Positions 50,148 to 58,316 of a stretch of DNA of 64,000 bases are shown in pieces. Each line of letters begins with the position of its first letter. Positions within the stretch are counted from its first letter, which is position 1. The notes under the pieces were generated by a model that worked only from the letters and a program-made list of their open reading frames with translations, did not search any database and had not been told where the DNA came from. Position numbers and translations under genes: made by a program. The stretch is from an uncultured Treponema sp. (GTDB taxonomy: Bacteria; Spirochaetota; Spirochaetia; Treponematales; Treponemataceae): positions 1 through 64,000 of the forward strand of contig CAJUBD010000012.1 of NCBI GenBank assembly GCA_910584475.1, written 5' to 3'.

Positions 50148-50972
50148 TTGAATAGCGAAGATAATTTCGAAACTAATCCAAATTCCGCGCGAAAAAATAT
50201 TCCGGTTGTCGAAGCGAAAGACATTTGCAAGAAATTTTCTTCGTCTCAATTTTTTTGTCGGCGCAAAAAAAATCTTCGCGCGATTGAAAATGTTTCACTG
50301 AAAATTTTTCCGGGAACGACTTACGCGCTTGTCGGAGAATCAGGCGGCGGAAAATCCACGCTTGCAAATATTTTGCTCAATCTTTTGGAAGCGGACGGCG
50401 GCGAAGTTTTTTTCAACGAAAAAAACATTTCGCAATTTTCAAAACATGAAAAAAAAGAATTTCGCAAAATGGCGCAAATCATTTTTCAAAATCCCTATGA
50501 ATCGCTTGATCCCGCGATGCGCGTCAAAGACATCATCGAAGAGCCGCTCATAATTCACAAAATTGGCAGAGACAAAAACGCGCGGCAAAGGATCGTGAAT
50601 GAAATGCGAACGCTCACTGGGCTTGACTCAAGTTTGATGGAACGCCGTCCGCACGAACTTTCCGGCGGGCAAAGGCAGCGCGTGGCGATTTGCGCGGCAA
50701 TGATTTTGCGGCCGAAATTTCTTGTCTGCGACGAATGTGTTTCGGCGCTGGATGTTTTGGTGCAAGCGCAGATTTTAAATTTGCTTAAGGATTTTCAAAA
50801 ATCGCTCGGCATAACATATCTTTTTATTTCGCACAATCTTGACGTGGTTTCTTGCATGGCGGACACAATTGGCGTGATGAAGGACGGACGCATCGTGGAA
50901 GAGGGCGCGGCGGAAAATATTTTTCAAAAACCGCAACACGAATATACGAAAAAACTTTTGGCCGAAGATTGA
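50148..50972 (+). CDS. ABC transporter ATP-binding protein, oligopeptide type (OppF-like)
   Basis: 274 residues from a TTG start. Walker A GESGGGKST, Q loop FQNPYESLDPAMRVKDIIEEPL, signature ELSGGQRQRVAI and Walker B FLVCDECVSALDVLVQAQI are intact and closest to the OppF/DppF subunit of peptide importers; the usual DEP is DEC here. No permease, substrate-binding or partner ATPase gene is adjacent, so it must work with components encoded elsewhere. The solute-binding lipoprotein at 34161 belongs to another class. Confidence 0.9.
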   Translation: MNSEDNFETNPNSARKNIPVVEAKDICKKFSSSQFFCRRKKNLRAIENVSLKIFPGTTYALVGESGGGKSTLANILLNLLEADGGEVFFNEKNISQFSKHEKKEFRKMAQIIFQNPYESLDPAMRVKDIIEEPLIIHKIGRDKNARQRIVNEMRTLTGLDSSLMERRPHELSGGQRQRVAICAAMILRPKFLVCDECVSALDVLVQAQILNLLKDFQKSLGITYLFISHNLDVVSCMADTIGVMKDGRIVEEGAAENIFQKPQHEYTKKLLAED

Positions 50973-51286
50973 GGCTGGCTTTTCGCAGTGAAAAAGCGGA
51001 AAATTCGCCCATACCTGCGAATGTCGACTATCAATATAAAAATGGTGCTTGCGAAGTTCAACGGTTGCTCTTCCGCCGCCTTTGTGCCACACTTGAAGGA
51101 GTGCGCGCTCGCAACGAAGTTTCAAGCGGTGGCGCTACAACCACAGGCGCGAGGATTTGATGCCGCTGGTTAAAAATATTTCGCTTTGCGAAATTTTCTT
51201 AAAGATGCTAGTCAAGCGCAATATGTAAAATTAAGAGAATCAGATATATAATAACTGACAGGACGCTTGAATTTAATGGGGATATT

Positions 51287-51690
51287 CTTTCACCAAGCGG
51301 TGAAGTGAGTCAATCTTAAAATATCCTGCTTCCTGCAATGCGCGGGACTGTTGAAATCCCAAATTTACAGGTCGCGACAGGCGGCGATGTGCGTAAATCC
51401 TGCAATTTTATACTTTCGCTAAATAGCGATAGGTATTAATTGTATAAAATCTCATTTCGTACCTATGGCGAAGTGTGTAAATTTAATGAAACAATACCTT
51501 CGCCAAGCGGCGATGTGTATAAATCGGGCAAAAATCCACTTTCGCCCAACGGCGAAATGTAGAATTTCAATGAAAGTGTGCTTTCGACAATGCGTGAAGA
51601 GTCAGTTTTCAGAATTTTCATTGCTTTGCCAAGCGGCGAGACATTGAAAATTTGTCATTTTAGACATTTGCCAAGAGTCAATACGGAGTT
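51287..51690 (+). repeat. Degenerate tandem array, 42-bp period, about nine to ten units
   Basis: The 731-bp gap after the ABC gene contains units spaced exactly 42 bp with no indel from 51287 to about 51680. Each has the core TTTCGCC-AA-GCGGCGAA (an imperfect hairpin) followed by RTGT.TAAAT and about 18 variable bases. The GGCGA words fall at 51299, 51383, 51425 (AGCGA), 51467, 51509, 51551, 51593 (CGTGA) and 51635. A divergent unit may lie at about 51214. As 42 is 14 codons, the array could be the remains of a 14-residue repeat protein; one frame reads RQAAMCINRAKIHF-like units but has stops. Confidence 0.7.
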
Positions 51691-51703
51691 TTTACGGGGA
51701 TTT

Positions 51704-52333
51704 TCATCCACGCGCTATGGCAGAGGCCTTTTTTGCTTCGTCCGTGATTGTCTTCCAATCGTGCGCGTCTATAAATTCTTTTTTCACTAGCCAACTTCCG
51801 CCTACGGCGATTACGTTAGGCTTCTTCAGGTAAAGCGGCGCGTTTTCCGCGCTTATTCCGCCAGTTGGAATGAATTTGACTTGAGAGAAAGGACCTCCCA
51901 TCGCGTCCAAAAACTCAGGTCCGCCGAATATTTCGGCTGGAAAGAATTTCAGCACTTCGCATCCTTCCAAAACGGCGCGCGCGATTTCCGTGGGAGTCGC
52001 CACTCCCGGAATGACGGCGATGTCGCGTTCATTGCAATAGTCCACGATTTCCATATTTGTTCCAGGGCTTACAATGAATTTCGCGCCGCAAGCGATGGCT
52101 TCCTTTGCCTGCGAAATTTCTGTTACGGTGCCCGCGCCCGCAAGGATTTCAGGGCATTCCGCGCTGACTGACGAAATCGCCCTTGATGCGGCGGCTGTTC
52201 GGTAGGTGATTTCTATGATTTTTATTCCGCCGTCGAACAATGCGCGGGCGAGCGGAGCGGCGCACTCCGCGTCTGCGATAGTCGTCACGGGAATTATCTT
52301 GCTTTTTTCCATAAAATCAAATACTTCGCTCAT
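51704..52333 (-). CDS. eda: KDPG/KHG aldolase
   Basis: 209 residues. It cleaves 2-keto-3-deoxy-6-phosphogluconate (or 4-hydroxy-2-oxoglutarate) to pyruvate and an aldehyde. The catalytic Glu is in IEITYRT, the Schiff-base Lys in VLKFFPAEIFGG, and the phosphate loop FIPTGGISAENA is intact. ATG at 52333 is a good start. It stands alone, without KDPG dehydratase or a kinase nearby. Confidence 0.93.
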   Translation of the reverse strand: MSEVFDFMEKSKIIPVTTIADAECAAPLARALFDGGIKIIEITYRTAAASRAISSVSAECPEILAGAGTVTEISQAKEAIACGAKFIVSPGTNMEIVDYCNERDIAVIPGVATPTEIARAVLEGCEVLKFFPAEIFGGPEFLDAMGGPFSQVKFIPTGGISAENAPLYLKKPNVIAVGGSWLVKKEFIDAHDWKTITDEAKKASAIARG

Positions 52334-52489
52334 ATTTTCATTGTATCACAGTTTTTCGGAAAATGGAAGTGCTTTTGGCGGAAGGCAAGGCGGATTCATT
52401 TCAAATTCTTTTCGGAAAAAGCAGAAAATTTGCTATCTGAAATTGAAGCGAAGAGGCAAGCGGATTTGCGAAATTTTAAAGGCCTTCGG

Positions 52490-53173
52490 TTAGAAGTTGA
52501 TTCCCAAGCCGATATACGGAGTCACGCCGAAGCGGAAACCGTCGTCGAATTCAAATTTCTCTTCGTATCTTTCAGCAGAATCGTAGTCGACATAGCCATC
52601 CTCGTCATTGTCATAGCGTGTGCCGAACGAAACATAATTTTTCGGAAAATCGAATGTGAAATCGCATCCCAAAATGAAGGAGCAACGCCTGTCGGCCGTG
52701 AATCGGAACTGCGGAGTGAGCGCGAATCCAAGGGAACTAAAATGTATGTTGTCGTCGCTTCCTATTCCCAGCGCGGTGAGCGCGTGGAATGCGATTCCCG
52801 TCTGGAATCTTGTTTTTCCTAGATTGACTCCGATTGCCGGACCAATCATAAATTCGCCTGAAATTCCAAAGAAACCGTCGAAATCGTTGACCCAAGACCA
52901 GTCATCGTCACTTGTTAGGATAACGCCGATGTTCGCAGCGACGGACGCATAGATTCCGAACGTATTTTTCAGCATGAAGCAATCGTAAGTTGCGATTTTA
53001 AATTGCCTGCACGCTTCCGCTATCCTGAATTCGCCGCCTCCGACATTTTCCATTGTAGTGGCGGCGATGGAAATTCCGAGCATTTGAATGTCGATTCCCT
53101 TGGTGTAGTTTTCAGCGAAAACGCCGCCGCCCAAAACAAGCGACGCAAGCAGCGCGACAAAAGATCTTTTCAT
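52490..53173 (-). CDS. Outer-membrane beta-barrel protein
   Basis: 227 residues. Sec signal peptide (MKRSFVALLASLVLGGGVFAE), then alternating strands and a C-terminal aromatic end (TPYIGLGINF) typical of outer-membrane barrels. A DNDEDGYVDYD segment near residue 195 resembles a calcium-binding loop on an extracellular turn. Its general build (size, Gly-rich strands, terminal motif) is like the frameshifted protein at 11143, so the two may be distant paralogs. ATG 53173 has GGGAG upstream; longer in-frame starts are leader. Confidence 0.75.
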   Translation of the reverse strand: MKRSFVALLASLVLGGGVFAENYTKGIDIQMLGISIAATTMENVGGGEFRIAEACRQFKIATYDCFMLKNTFGIYASVAANIGVILTSDDDWSWVNDFDGFFGISGEFMIGPAIGVNLGKTRFQTGIAFHALTALGIGSDDNIHFSSLGFALTPQFRFTADRRCSFILGCDFTFDFPKNYVSFGTRYDNDEDGYVDYDSAERYEEKFEFDDGFRFGVTPYIGLGINF

Positions 53174-53382
53174 GACTCGCTCCCATAAAAAAGTTGCGAT
53201 GCAAACTTTGAGCTGACGAAGGTCGCGCCATTCCTGCGACTTTTGACAAGCCGCCCGCATGCACCCGCATGAAAAAAGGTTTTTGCGAAATTTGTCCAAT
53301 TTTCAGCAACCTTGCAGACTTAGACATTATACGACAATGAAAGAATTTCGTCAAACGTTTTTTTGAAGTTCTTCGAAAAATT
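53174..53382 (-). repeat. Leader of the outer-membrane protein gene, partial modular element
   Basis: The last stem of the family can be recognised: AAAAGTCGC (near 53240) pairs with GCAACTTTTTT (53187-53197), directly before GGGAG and the ATG at 53173. The other hairpins are degenerate. The rest of the gap to the endonuclease gene shows nothing else. Confidence 0.5.
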
Positions 53383-54207
53383 TTATCGTTTCCCTGCTTC
53401 AAGCGCGTTTTCAATTTCGTCATCAAGCTGCCAGAAAAAGTCGATTCCCGTTCGCTCTTCGATTTCGTCCACCGTCGTCCGAAAACGCCAGATTTCCTCT
53501 TTGCTTGATTCGTTCGGAACGATGAACGCGTACATTTTGAACTTGCCTTTTTTTAGCGTGAGGATTGCCTTGTAGAAAAATTCCGGGACTGCCACGCGGT
53601 TTACGCCGATTGTTTCATAGAAGTCTTTTTCAAAGAGCGGCCCCGTGGCGACAAAAATTTTTTCGTTTTCCGAGGCGAGCGTCCTGACATACTCTTCGAG
53701 GCGAAGCCAAATCCCCGCGTTGAACGCATGGGCTTGCGGCGAAATGTTGCTCATGAAAAACGATTCGCTCATCGCGCTTTCGCTGTAAGCCATGTCCGCC
53801 GCCGGCGCGAGATGCCCGCGGTCGTAGCCGCTGTGCCTGTAGTCTTGCAACTGCGCCGAATAAGTTTTCACGTCGGGATCTTCTCGGAAGTTGTTTTTGC
53901 GAGCGGCGTTCTTTCGCAATTTTTCAGCGTCGAGCGTGTACGCCACCCATTCCGCCTGTTCGAATTTCTCGCGGTAGCAAAGCGTGTATCCTTCATGCCG
54001 AACGATTTGGTGTGTGTCGCCTTTTTTAGAATTTTTTTTATCCGATGCTTTGCAAAGCGGAATTTCCAGTTTAAGCGAATCCGCGTCGCGAAGAATTTCA
54101 TCGTAAAAATTTTCGTTTTGCCTTGAAGATGAGGCGCACGAAAAATTGAAAATCGAGGCGAGCGCGAAAATCGCGAAAAATGAGACGGCAAAAAAAATTC
54201 TTTTCAC
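53383..54207 (-). CDS. DNA/RNA non-specific endonuclease, lipoprotein
   Basis: 274 residues. Signal peptide with lipobox (IFNFSCASS) predicts a lipid-anchored envelope enzyme. The NUC/Endonuclease_NS motif GYDRGHLAPAADM (catalytic His, His-metal site) and the SNISPQAHAFNAGIWLRLEEYVRTLA helix (metal Asn) are intact. A cell-surface nuclease would scavenge nucleic acid or degrade neutrophil traps; both are inferences from the family. Confidence 0.9.
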   Translation of the reverse strand: MKRIFFAVSFFAIFALASIFNFSCASSSRQNENFYDEILRDADSLKLEIPLCKASDKKNSKKGDTHQIVRHEGYTLCYREKFEQAEWVAYTLDAEKLRKNAARKNNFREDPDVKTYSAQLQDYRHSGYDRGHLAPAADMAYSESAMSESFFMSNISPQAHAFNAGIWLRLEEYVRTLASENEKIFVATGPLFEKDFYETIGVNRVAVPEFFYKAILTLKKGKFKMYAFIVPNESSKEEIWRFRTTVDEIEERTGIDFFWQLDDEIENALEAGKR

Positions 54208-54303
54208 GAATTCATTGTATCACATATTGCGGATTTTTTGAAGAAGTTGTATAATCTAAAAGTATTTTTCGCAATTGCGAATTATTTTTTCTTGAGGATT
54301 TAT

Positions 54304-55350
54304 ATGAAAAAACTTTCGATCCCGCGGCGCTACAAGCCGCTCCTCGACGAAACGCAGACAGAGCATGGCATCGTACTTTTGAAAAATTTTTTTCAAAGCG
54401 CGCTTTCCACCGAATTGAATTTGACGAGAGTGACCGCGCCGCTTTTTGTGCGAAGCGGAACTGGCGTGAACGACGACTTGAACGGCACGGAGCGGCCCGT
54501 GCGTTTTCCGGTGAAATCGCTCGGCGAGCAAAATCTGGAAATCGTGCAGTCGCTCGCAAAATGGAAGCGTCTCAAAGTGACGGAAATGGGCTTGCCTCGC
54601 GGATTTGGAATTTATACCGATATGAATGCGATTCGTCCGGACGAAGATTTGGATGCCGTCCATTCGCTTTATGTCGACCAATGGGATTGGGAAATGGCGA
54701 TTGACGATTTGGACAGGACGGTTTTCTTTTTGCACGAAATCGTAAAGAAAGTCTATCGCTGCATAAAGCGCGCCGAATTTTATGTCTACGATTTTTATTC
54801 GCAGATAAAGCCGACCCTTCCCGACGAAATCAAACTTTTGTTCAGCGACGATTTGGCGCGAGAGTATCCGAACCTTTCGCCGAAAGAGCGCGAGGCGAAG
54901 GTGGCGAAAAAATATGGCGCGGTTTTCATCACGGGAATAGGAGCTGCGCTTTCGGACGGAATCCCGCACGACGGGCGCGCTCCGGACTACGACGATTGGA
55001 TTACGGAAACTGGCGACGGGCACAAAGGATTGAACGGCGACATCATTTTTTGGAACGAAGTGCTCGAGCAGCCGTTCGAGCTTTCTTCTATGGGCATCAG
55101 GGTTTCGCCCGCCTCGCTCAAGGCACAGTTGGCCGAACGCGGCATGGAAGAACGCGAAGAGCTGATGTTCCATTCCCGGCTTTTGCGCGGAGAACTCGCG
55201 CAGACTTTGGGAGGCGGAATCGGACAGTCGCGGCTTTGCATGCTTCTATTCAAAAAGGCGCACATCGGCGAAACTCAAGTGAGCATTTGGCCGCCGCAGA
55301 TGATTGACGACTGCAAAAAGCGCGGAATCAAACTTTTGCAGCTGAACTGA
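54304..55350 (+). CDS. asnA: Aspartate-ammonia ligase
   Basis: 348 residues, normal length. It makes asparagine from aspartate and ammonia with ATP to AMP. The class II synthetase-like motifs are visible: VTAPLFVRSGTGVNDDLNG, EMGLPRGFGIYTDMNAIRPDE, LDAVHSLYVDQWDWE and LGGGIGQSRLCMLLF. ATG 54304 follows GAGGATTTAT; an earlier in-frame start lies in a hydrophobic leader sequence and is not credible. A TATAAT lies at about 54249. Confidence 0.95.
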   Translation: MKKLSIPRRYKPLLDETQTEHGIVLLKNFFQSALSTELNLTRVTAPLFVRSGTGVNDDLNGTERPVRFPVKSLGEQNLEIVQSLAKWKRLKVTEMGLPRGFGIYTDMNAIRPDEDLDAVHSLYVDQWDWEMAIDDLDRTVFFLHEIVKKVYRCIKRAEFYVYDFYSQIKPTLPDEIKLLFSDDLAREYPNLSPKEREAKVAKKYGAVFITGIGAALSDGIPHDGRAPDYDDWITETGDGHKGLNGDIIFWNEVLEQPFELSSMGIRVSPASLKAQLAERGMEEREELMFHSRLLRGELAQTLGGGIGQSRLCMLLFKKAHIGETQVSIWPPQMIDDCKKRGIKLLQLN

Positions 55351-55352
55351 TT

Positions 55353-56471
55353 TTGAAAGACGAATACGATTTTGACTTAAAGGATTTGGATTCTCAGCTC
55401 AGCACTTTTTCGCAAAAGGGCATCACGCGATTTTCTTTGCACGACGACGCTTTTTCGCGCGACAAAAATGCGCTAAAAAATTTTCTTTCAAAGGCGCGAA
55501 AATATATTCCCGAAGTTTTCATATCGATTCCTGTCGAGGCGAGCATGATTGACGGTGAAATCGTTTCGCTTTGCCAAGATTTGTTTTGCTCGCTTGACAT
55601 TTTTTTCGGCGCTGAAGAAATTTCGGAAGGAAAAAAATCTAAAGAATTTCGCGCGGAAAAATCCGATTCGAAAAATTTAGACGAAAAAAAATCTGCAAGA
55701 AATTCCAATTCAAAAAAAATCGGAGCGATAAATTTCAGTTCCAAAAATCTTCCGCAAAAAAACTCTTCCTTTTTCGACAAAAAACTTTTTTCGAAGAAAG
55801 CCGCGCTTTTGAACAATGCGAATCTCGTCTTCGGATTTTTGGCGGACTTCGCAATTTCTCCGAACGACTCCATAAAGTTTTTTCGCGAGCGGCTCGACTT
55901 CGCGATGACGCTTTATCCGAATCATGTTGAATTTCCGCAGCTTTATTCCGACGCGCGCGAGGAAAGACGCACGGCGACTTTTTCAAGCCAGGACATTTCC
56001 TACGCGCAGCGTTTGGCGTTCGCGGTGGAAATTTTTTATTCGCAGGGAAGGGCGGTGCCGTGGTTTAATTCAGCTTTAAAGCCGCTGAAGATTTCTCCGT
56101 CTAAATTTTTTTCAGATTTTGCCGAATGGCAGATTTGCAACAATTGCGGACTCGACTCACGCGAAAAAATGCTTGAGCTTTCGCACAAGGAAATTGAAAA
56201 AATGCAATTGCATTTTCTAGAGGAAAAATACGATGAAAAAAATCTCCGCCATATTTTTCCTGCCGTGCGCGACGCGGTTTTGCTGAACGGAGCGTTTTCG
56301 CGCTTGGAAAGTGAGGGGGAAGAATGCGTGATTGACCTTTCTTTCAGCCCTGACGATTTGCTTTCGCCCGCCGTTTTGGATTTGCATGCGTTTTGCGAAA
56401 ACGTCTGCATGGAAAAATGCCGCGTGAAAATTTTCGCGGGCGAAGAAGGACCGGATTACAACATATTTTGA
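55353..56471 (+). CDS. Hypothetical protein, radical-SAM-like barrel without the cluster motif
   Basis: 372 residues from a TTG just after asnA. The segment ITRFSLHDDAFSRDKNALKNFLSKARKYIPEVFISIPVEASMIDGEIVSLC (about 24-75) has the strand-helix pattern of the second and third repeats of radical SAM barrels, including the DDxFS turn. No CxxxCxxC is present. A low-complexity Lys/Ser/Asn linker (about 95-155) interrupts it, and the second half holds MTLYPNHVEFPQL and NNCGLDSREKML. It may be a degenerate or truncated radical SAM protein, or a new family. No signal peptide; coupled to asnA. Confidence 0.55.
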   Translation: MKDEYDFDLKDLDSQLSTFSQKGITRFSLHDDAFSRDKNALKNFLSKARKYIPEVFISIPVEASMIDGEIVSLCQDLFCSLDIFFGAEEISEGKKSKEFRAEKSDSKNLDEKKSARNSNSKKIGAINFSSKNLPQKNSSFFDKKLFSKKAALLNNANLVFGFLADFAISPNDSIKFFRERLDFAMTLYPNHVEFPQLYSDAREERRTATFSSQDISYAQRLAFAVEIFYSQGRAVPWFNSALKPLKISPSKFFSDFAEWQICNNCGLDSREKMLELSHKEIEKMQLHFLEEKYDEKNLRHIFPAVRDAVLLNGAFSRLESEGEECVIDLSFSPDDLLSPAVLDLHAFCENVCMEKCRVKIFAGEEGPDYNIF

Positions 56472-56738
56472 AGCGGACGTTAAAAGCGGCGTTGTTGTCG
56501 CAGTTGTTTCTAACTGAAGTCAGCGTAGCGCGCCCGTGATTCGCATGGAATTTCAATGCGTTTCAAATCGAAAAAAGTTCGCCCATGCCGCAGCGCGAAG
56601 GACGCGGCGCGCGCTGGTTTCGCATTAACGAAATGAACTTTGCGAAGACGCTTTCCTAATATAGAAGACTGGATTCCGCGTCTCCATGAGTTTTCTTAGT
56701 TCTTGATTGCCATAACGACAAAAAATATTTTTTTCTCT
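56472..56738. other. Gap with no recognised feature
   Basis: About 270 bases, GC-rich at first and then AT-rich. I see no gene, repeat family member or clear terminator. Confidence 0.4.
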
Positions 56739-56766
56739 TGAACAAATTTTTTTTTTTCGTTATAAT
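56739..56766 (+). promoter_or_regulatory. Promoter of the secG gene
   Basis: TTGAAC (56739-56744) and TATAAT (56761-56766) are 16 bases apart. The transcript would begin with the modular hairpin element at 56790-56942. Confidence 0.6.
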
Positions 56767-56789
56767 TCAAATTCGACAAAATTGGTTGA

Positions 56790-56942
56790 GAATGGCGAAG
56801 GTCGCACGGACGGCTTTCGCCAACTCGAGTTTGCATAGCAAACTTGGTTTATATTTTGTGCGCGTCGCAACAAGTTGCTTAATGCGCACGCTAAAGAGTC
56901 ATTCGCGAATTGAAATTCCGCCCTTGGCTTTTTACGGGAGTT
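56790..56942 (+). repeat. Modular hairpin element in the secG leader
   Basis: TGGCGAA/TTCGCCA (about 56794-56822), CGAGTTTGC/GCAAACTTG (about 56827-56847), GTGCGC/GCGCAC enclosing GCAAC/GTTGC (about 56859-56889), and AGAGTCA/TTGGCTTTTT (about 56894-56932), then GGGAG five bases before the ATG. The GCAACAAGTTGCTTA word is shared with the copy at 3220, and the last stem with those before pgk, tpiA, 7357 and 50148. Confidence 0.75.
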
Positions 56943-56945
56943 TTT

Positions 56946-57335
56946 ATGGGAGCTATAAAAGTTGTCCTTATGGTCGCATTTGTGATTATTTGCGTTTTGC
57001 TTATCCTTTTGGTTTTGATTCAAAACGACGAGGGCGGCGGTCTTGGCGGTCTTTTGAGCGGTTCAGGCAGCGCGGCGTTCGGCTCGCATTCGGCGAGCGT
57101 CATAAACAAGACTTCGTTCGTGCTGGTCGCGCTTTTTATCGTTACGGCTTTTTTCATCGCGAGGCTAAACAGAAAGCCTGCCGTAAAGCAAACCCTTTCT
57201 CCGACTGTCCAGGAGAATGTGAATACGAGCGGCGAGGGTGTTGAAAACTGGTGGAATGACCTTGATGCGAACGGCGCGGCAGAGGCGGAGGCTTCGGAAG
57301 CGGAAGCCGTTCAATCTGAAGTTGACGAAAGGTAA
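56946..57335 (+). CDS. secG: Preprotein translocase subunit SecG
   Basis: 129 residues. Two membrane segments flank the canonical loop LIQNDEGGGLGGLLSGSGSAAFGSHSA. An acidic C-terminal tail (NWWNDLDANGAAEAEASEAEA) extends beyond the usual length. ATG 56946 follows GGGAG. SecG assists SecYE in translocation. Confidence 0.93.
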   Translation: MGAIKVVLMVAFVIICVLLILLVLIQNDEGGGLGGLLSGSGSAAFGSHSASVINKTSFVLVALFIVTAFFIARLNRKPAVKQTLSPTVQENVNTSGEGVENWWNDLDANGAAEAEASEAEAVQSEVDER

Positions 57336-57339
57336 ATAC

Positions 57340-57500
57340 GGCGTTTAAAGTTAGCACAAAAATAGTGTGTCAACTTTAACTTCGAGTTTTGTTCCAAAAC
57401 TCGCTTATTTATTGCAGCTTCTTATTTCATTGCGAAGTTGCGTTTTTAACAGTTTCGGAATTTGATAATTCGCTCACTGTTAAAAATAAGCGGGCGATTG
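57340..57500 (+). repeat. Modular hairpin element before the PTS-IIA-like gene
   Basis: TTAAAGTT..AACTTTAA (57344-57379) enclosing CAC/GTG around AAAATA, CGAGTTTTG/CAAAACTCG (57383-57403), CTTATTTATTG, CTTC/GAAG around TTATTTCATTGC (57418-57436), and the nested stem TTTTTAACAGT/ACTGTTAAAAA (57443-57487) enclosing GGAATT/AATTC. The gene starts at 57548 after AAGAAGG. Confidence 0.75.
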
Positions 57501-57547
57501 CTTTGTCGCCTGAGTTTAAATTGGAATTCCTACAAGAAGGTGATAAA

Positions 57548-58006
57548 ATGTTGGCTGCGTTTTTTAAGTCCGCTTTTATAAACGTAAATTTGGAAAGTAC
57601 GGACAAAGACGAGCTTTTTGAAGAAATGGTGGAGCTTTTCGTGCGTGGCGGCGAGACATTCGAGCGTTCTGCGGTTTTGGATTGTCTTTTCGAGCGCGAG
57701 TCCAAGATGTCCACGGGAGTCATTTCGGGAGTCGCCATTCCGCATGCCATTTGTCCCGACGTGAAAAAGGACGTATGCGCCGTTGGGATAAGCCGTGCAG
57801 GAATAGACTATGGCTCGCTTGACGGAAATCCAGTTCACATCGTCTTTATGTTGCTTTTCGCGCAAAGCGAGACTTCCGCGCATCTGGAGGTTTTGCAGAA
57901 GCTCTCTCTCATTTTGGGCAATGAGGAAATCCGAGAAAGCCTTCTCAATGCCGAGAGCGAGCAGTCGCTTTTCGAGACGCTTTGCAAGGCGGAGGAGAGT
58001 CTGTGA
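57548..58006 (+). CDS. PTS system IIA-2 domain protein (PtsN/FruA-IIA like)
   Basis: 152 residues, the usual size of a stand-alone IIA-2 protein. The phosphorylated His lies in GVAIPHAI, and the flanking ESKMSTGVISGV and VHIVFMLLFAQSETSAHLEVLQKLSLIL are typical. Such proteins act as regulators of nitrogen, potassium or carbon metabolism by phosphorylation state. The start at 57548 follows AAGAAGG. Its stop overlaps the start of the first V-ATPase gene (TGATG), so it is translationally coupled to the ATPase operon. Confidence 0.88.
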   Translation: MLAAFFKSAFINVNLESTDKDELFEEMVELFVRGGETFERSAVLDCLFERESKMSTGVISGVAIPHAICPDVKKDVCAVGISRAGIDYGSLDGNPVHIVFMLLFAQSETSAHLEVLQKLSLILGNEEIRESLLNAESEQSLFETLCKAEESL

Positions 58007-58308
58007 TGGAAGGCGAAGAGCAGAATCTTATCGCGAATCTACTCGAGGTGGAGGAAAGCGCGAACGCGTTCGTAGACGCGGCGCGCGTCGAAGCCGACAA
58101 GATTTTGGCAGGGGCTCGCGCCCATGCGGATTCGGAATACGACAGAAAATTCAAGGAAATGGTTTCCTCGTTGGAAGAAAGTTGCGAGAAAAAAATACGG
58201 GAACTCAACGCGGAACATTCTTCATCGCTTTCTTCATATAGAGACGAAATTTCTAAAACGAATAAGGACACAGACGCATTCGACAAGTATTTGCAATCTG
58301 TCTTGTAA
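58006..58308 (+). CDS. V-type ATPase peripheral-stalk subunit G/H-like
   Basis: 100 residues of charged coiled coil (LLEVEESANAFVDAARVEADKILAGARAHADSEYDRKF), the build of subunits G (H) that pair with E in the A/V-ATPase stator. The C-terminus is helical and Ser-rich. The start overlaps the PTS-like gene, and subunit C follows eight bases downstream. Call rests on position and coiled-coil character. Confidence 0.75.
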   Translation: MEGEEQNLIANLLEVEESANAFVDAARVEADKILAGARAHADSEYDRKFKEMVSSLEESCEKKIRELNAEHSSSLSSYRDEISKTNKDTDAFDKYLQSVL

Positions 58309-58316
58309 GAAGGTGT

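Noticed and set aside
51465..51647. 60-codon frame in the 42-bp array
   Set aside because: It has no ribosome-binding site and covers only part of the array; stops interrupt the same frame in units one and four. It may be a relic but is not called as a gene.
51287..51690. CRISPR array
   Set aside because: The period is 42 bp, the repeats are degenerate and palindromic in part, there is no sharp repeat/spacer division and no cas gene is in the window.
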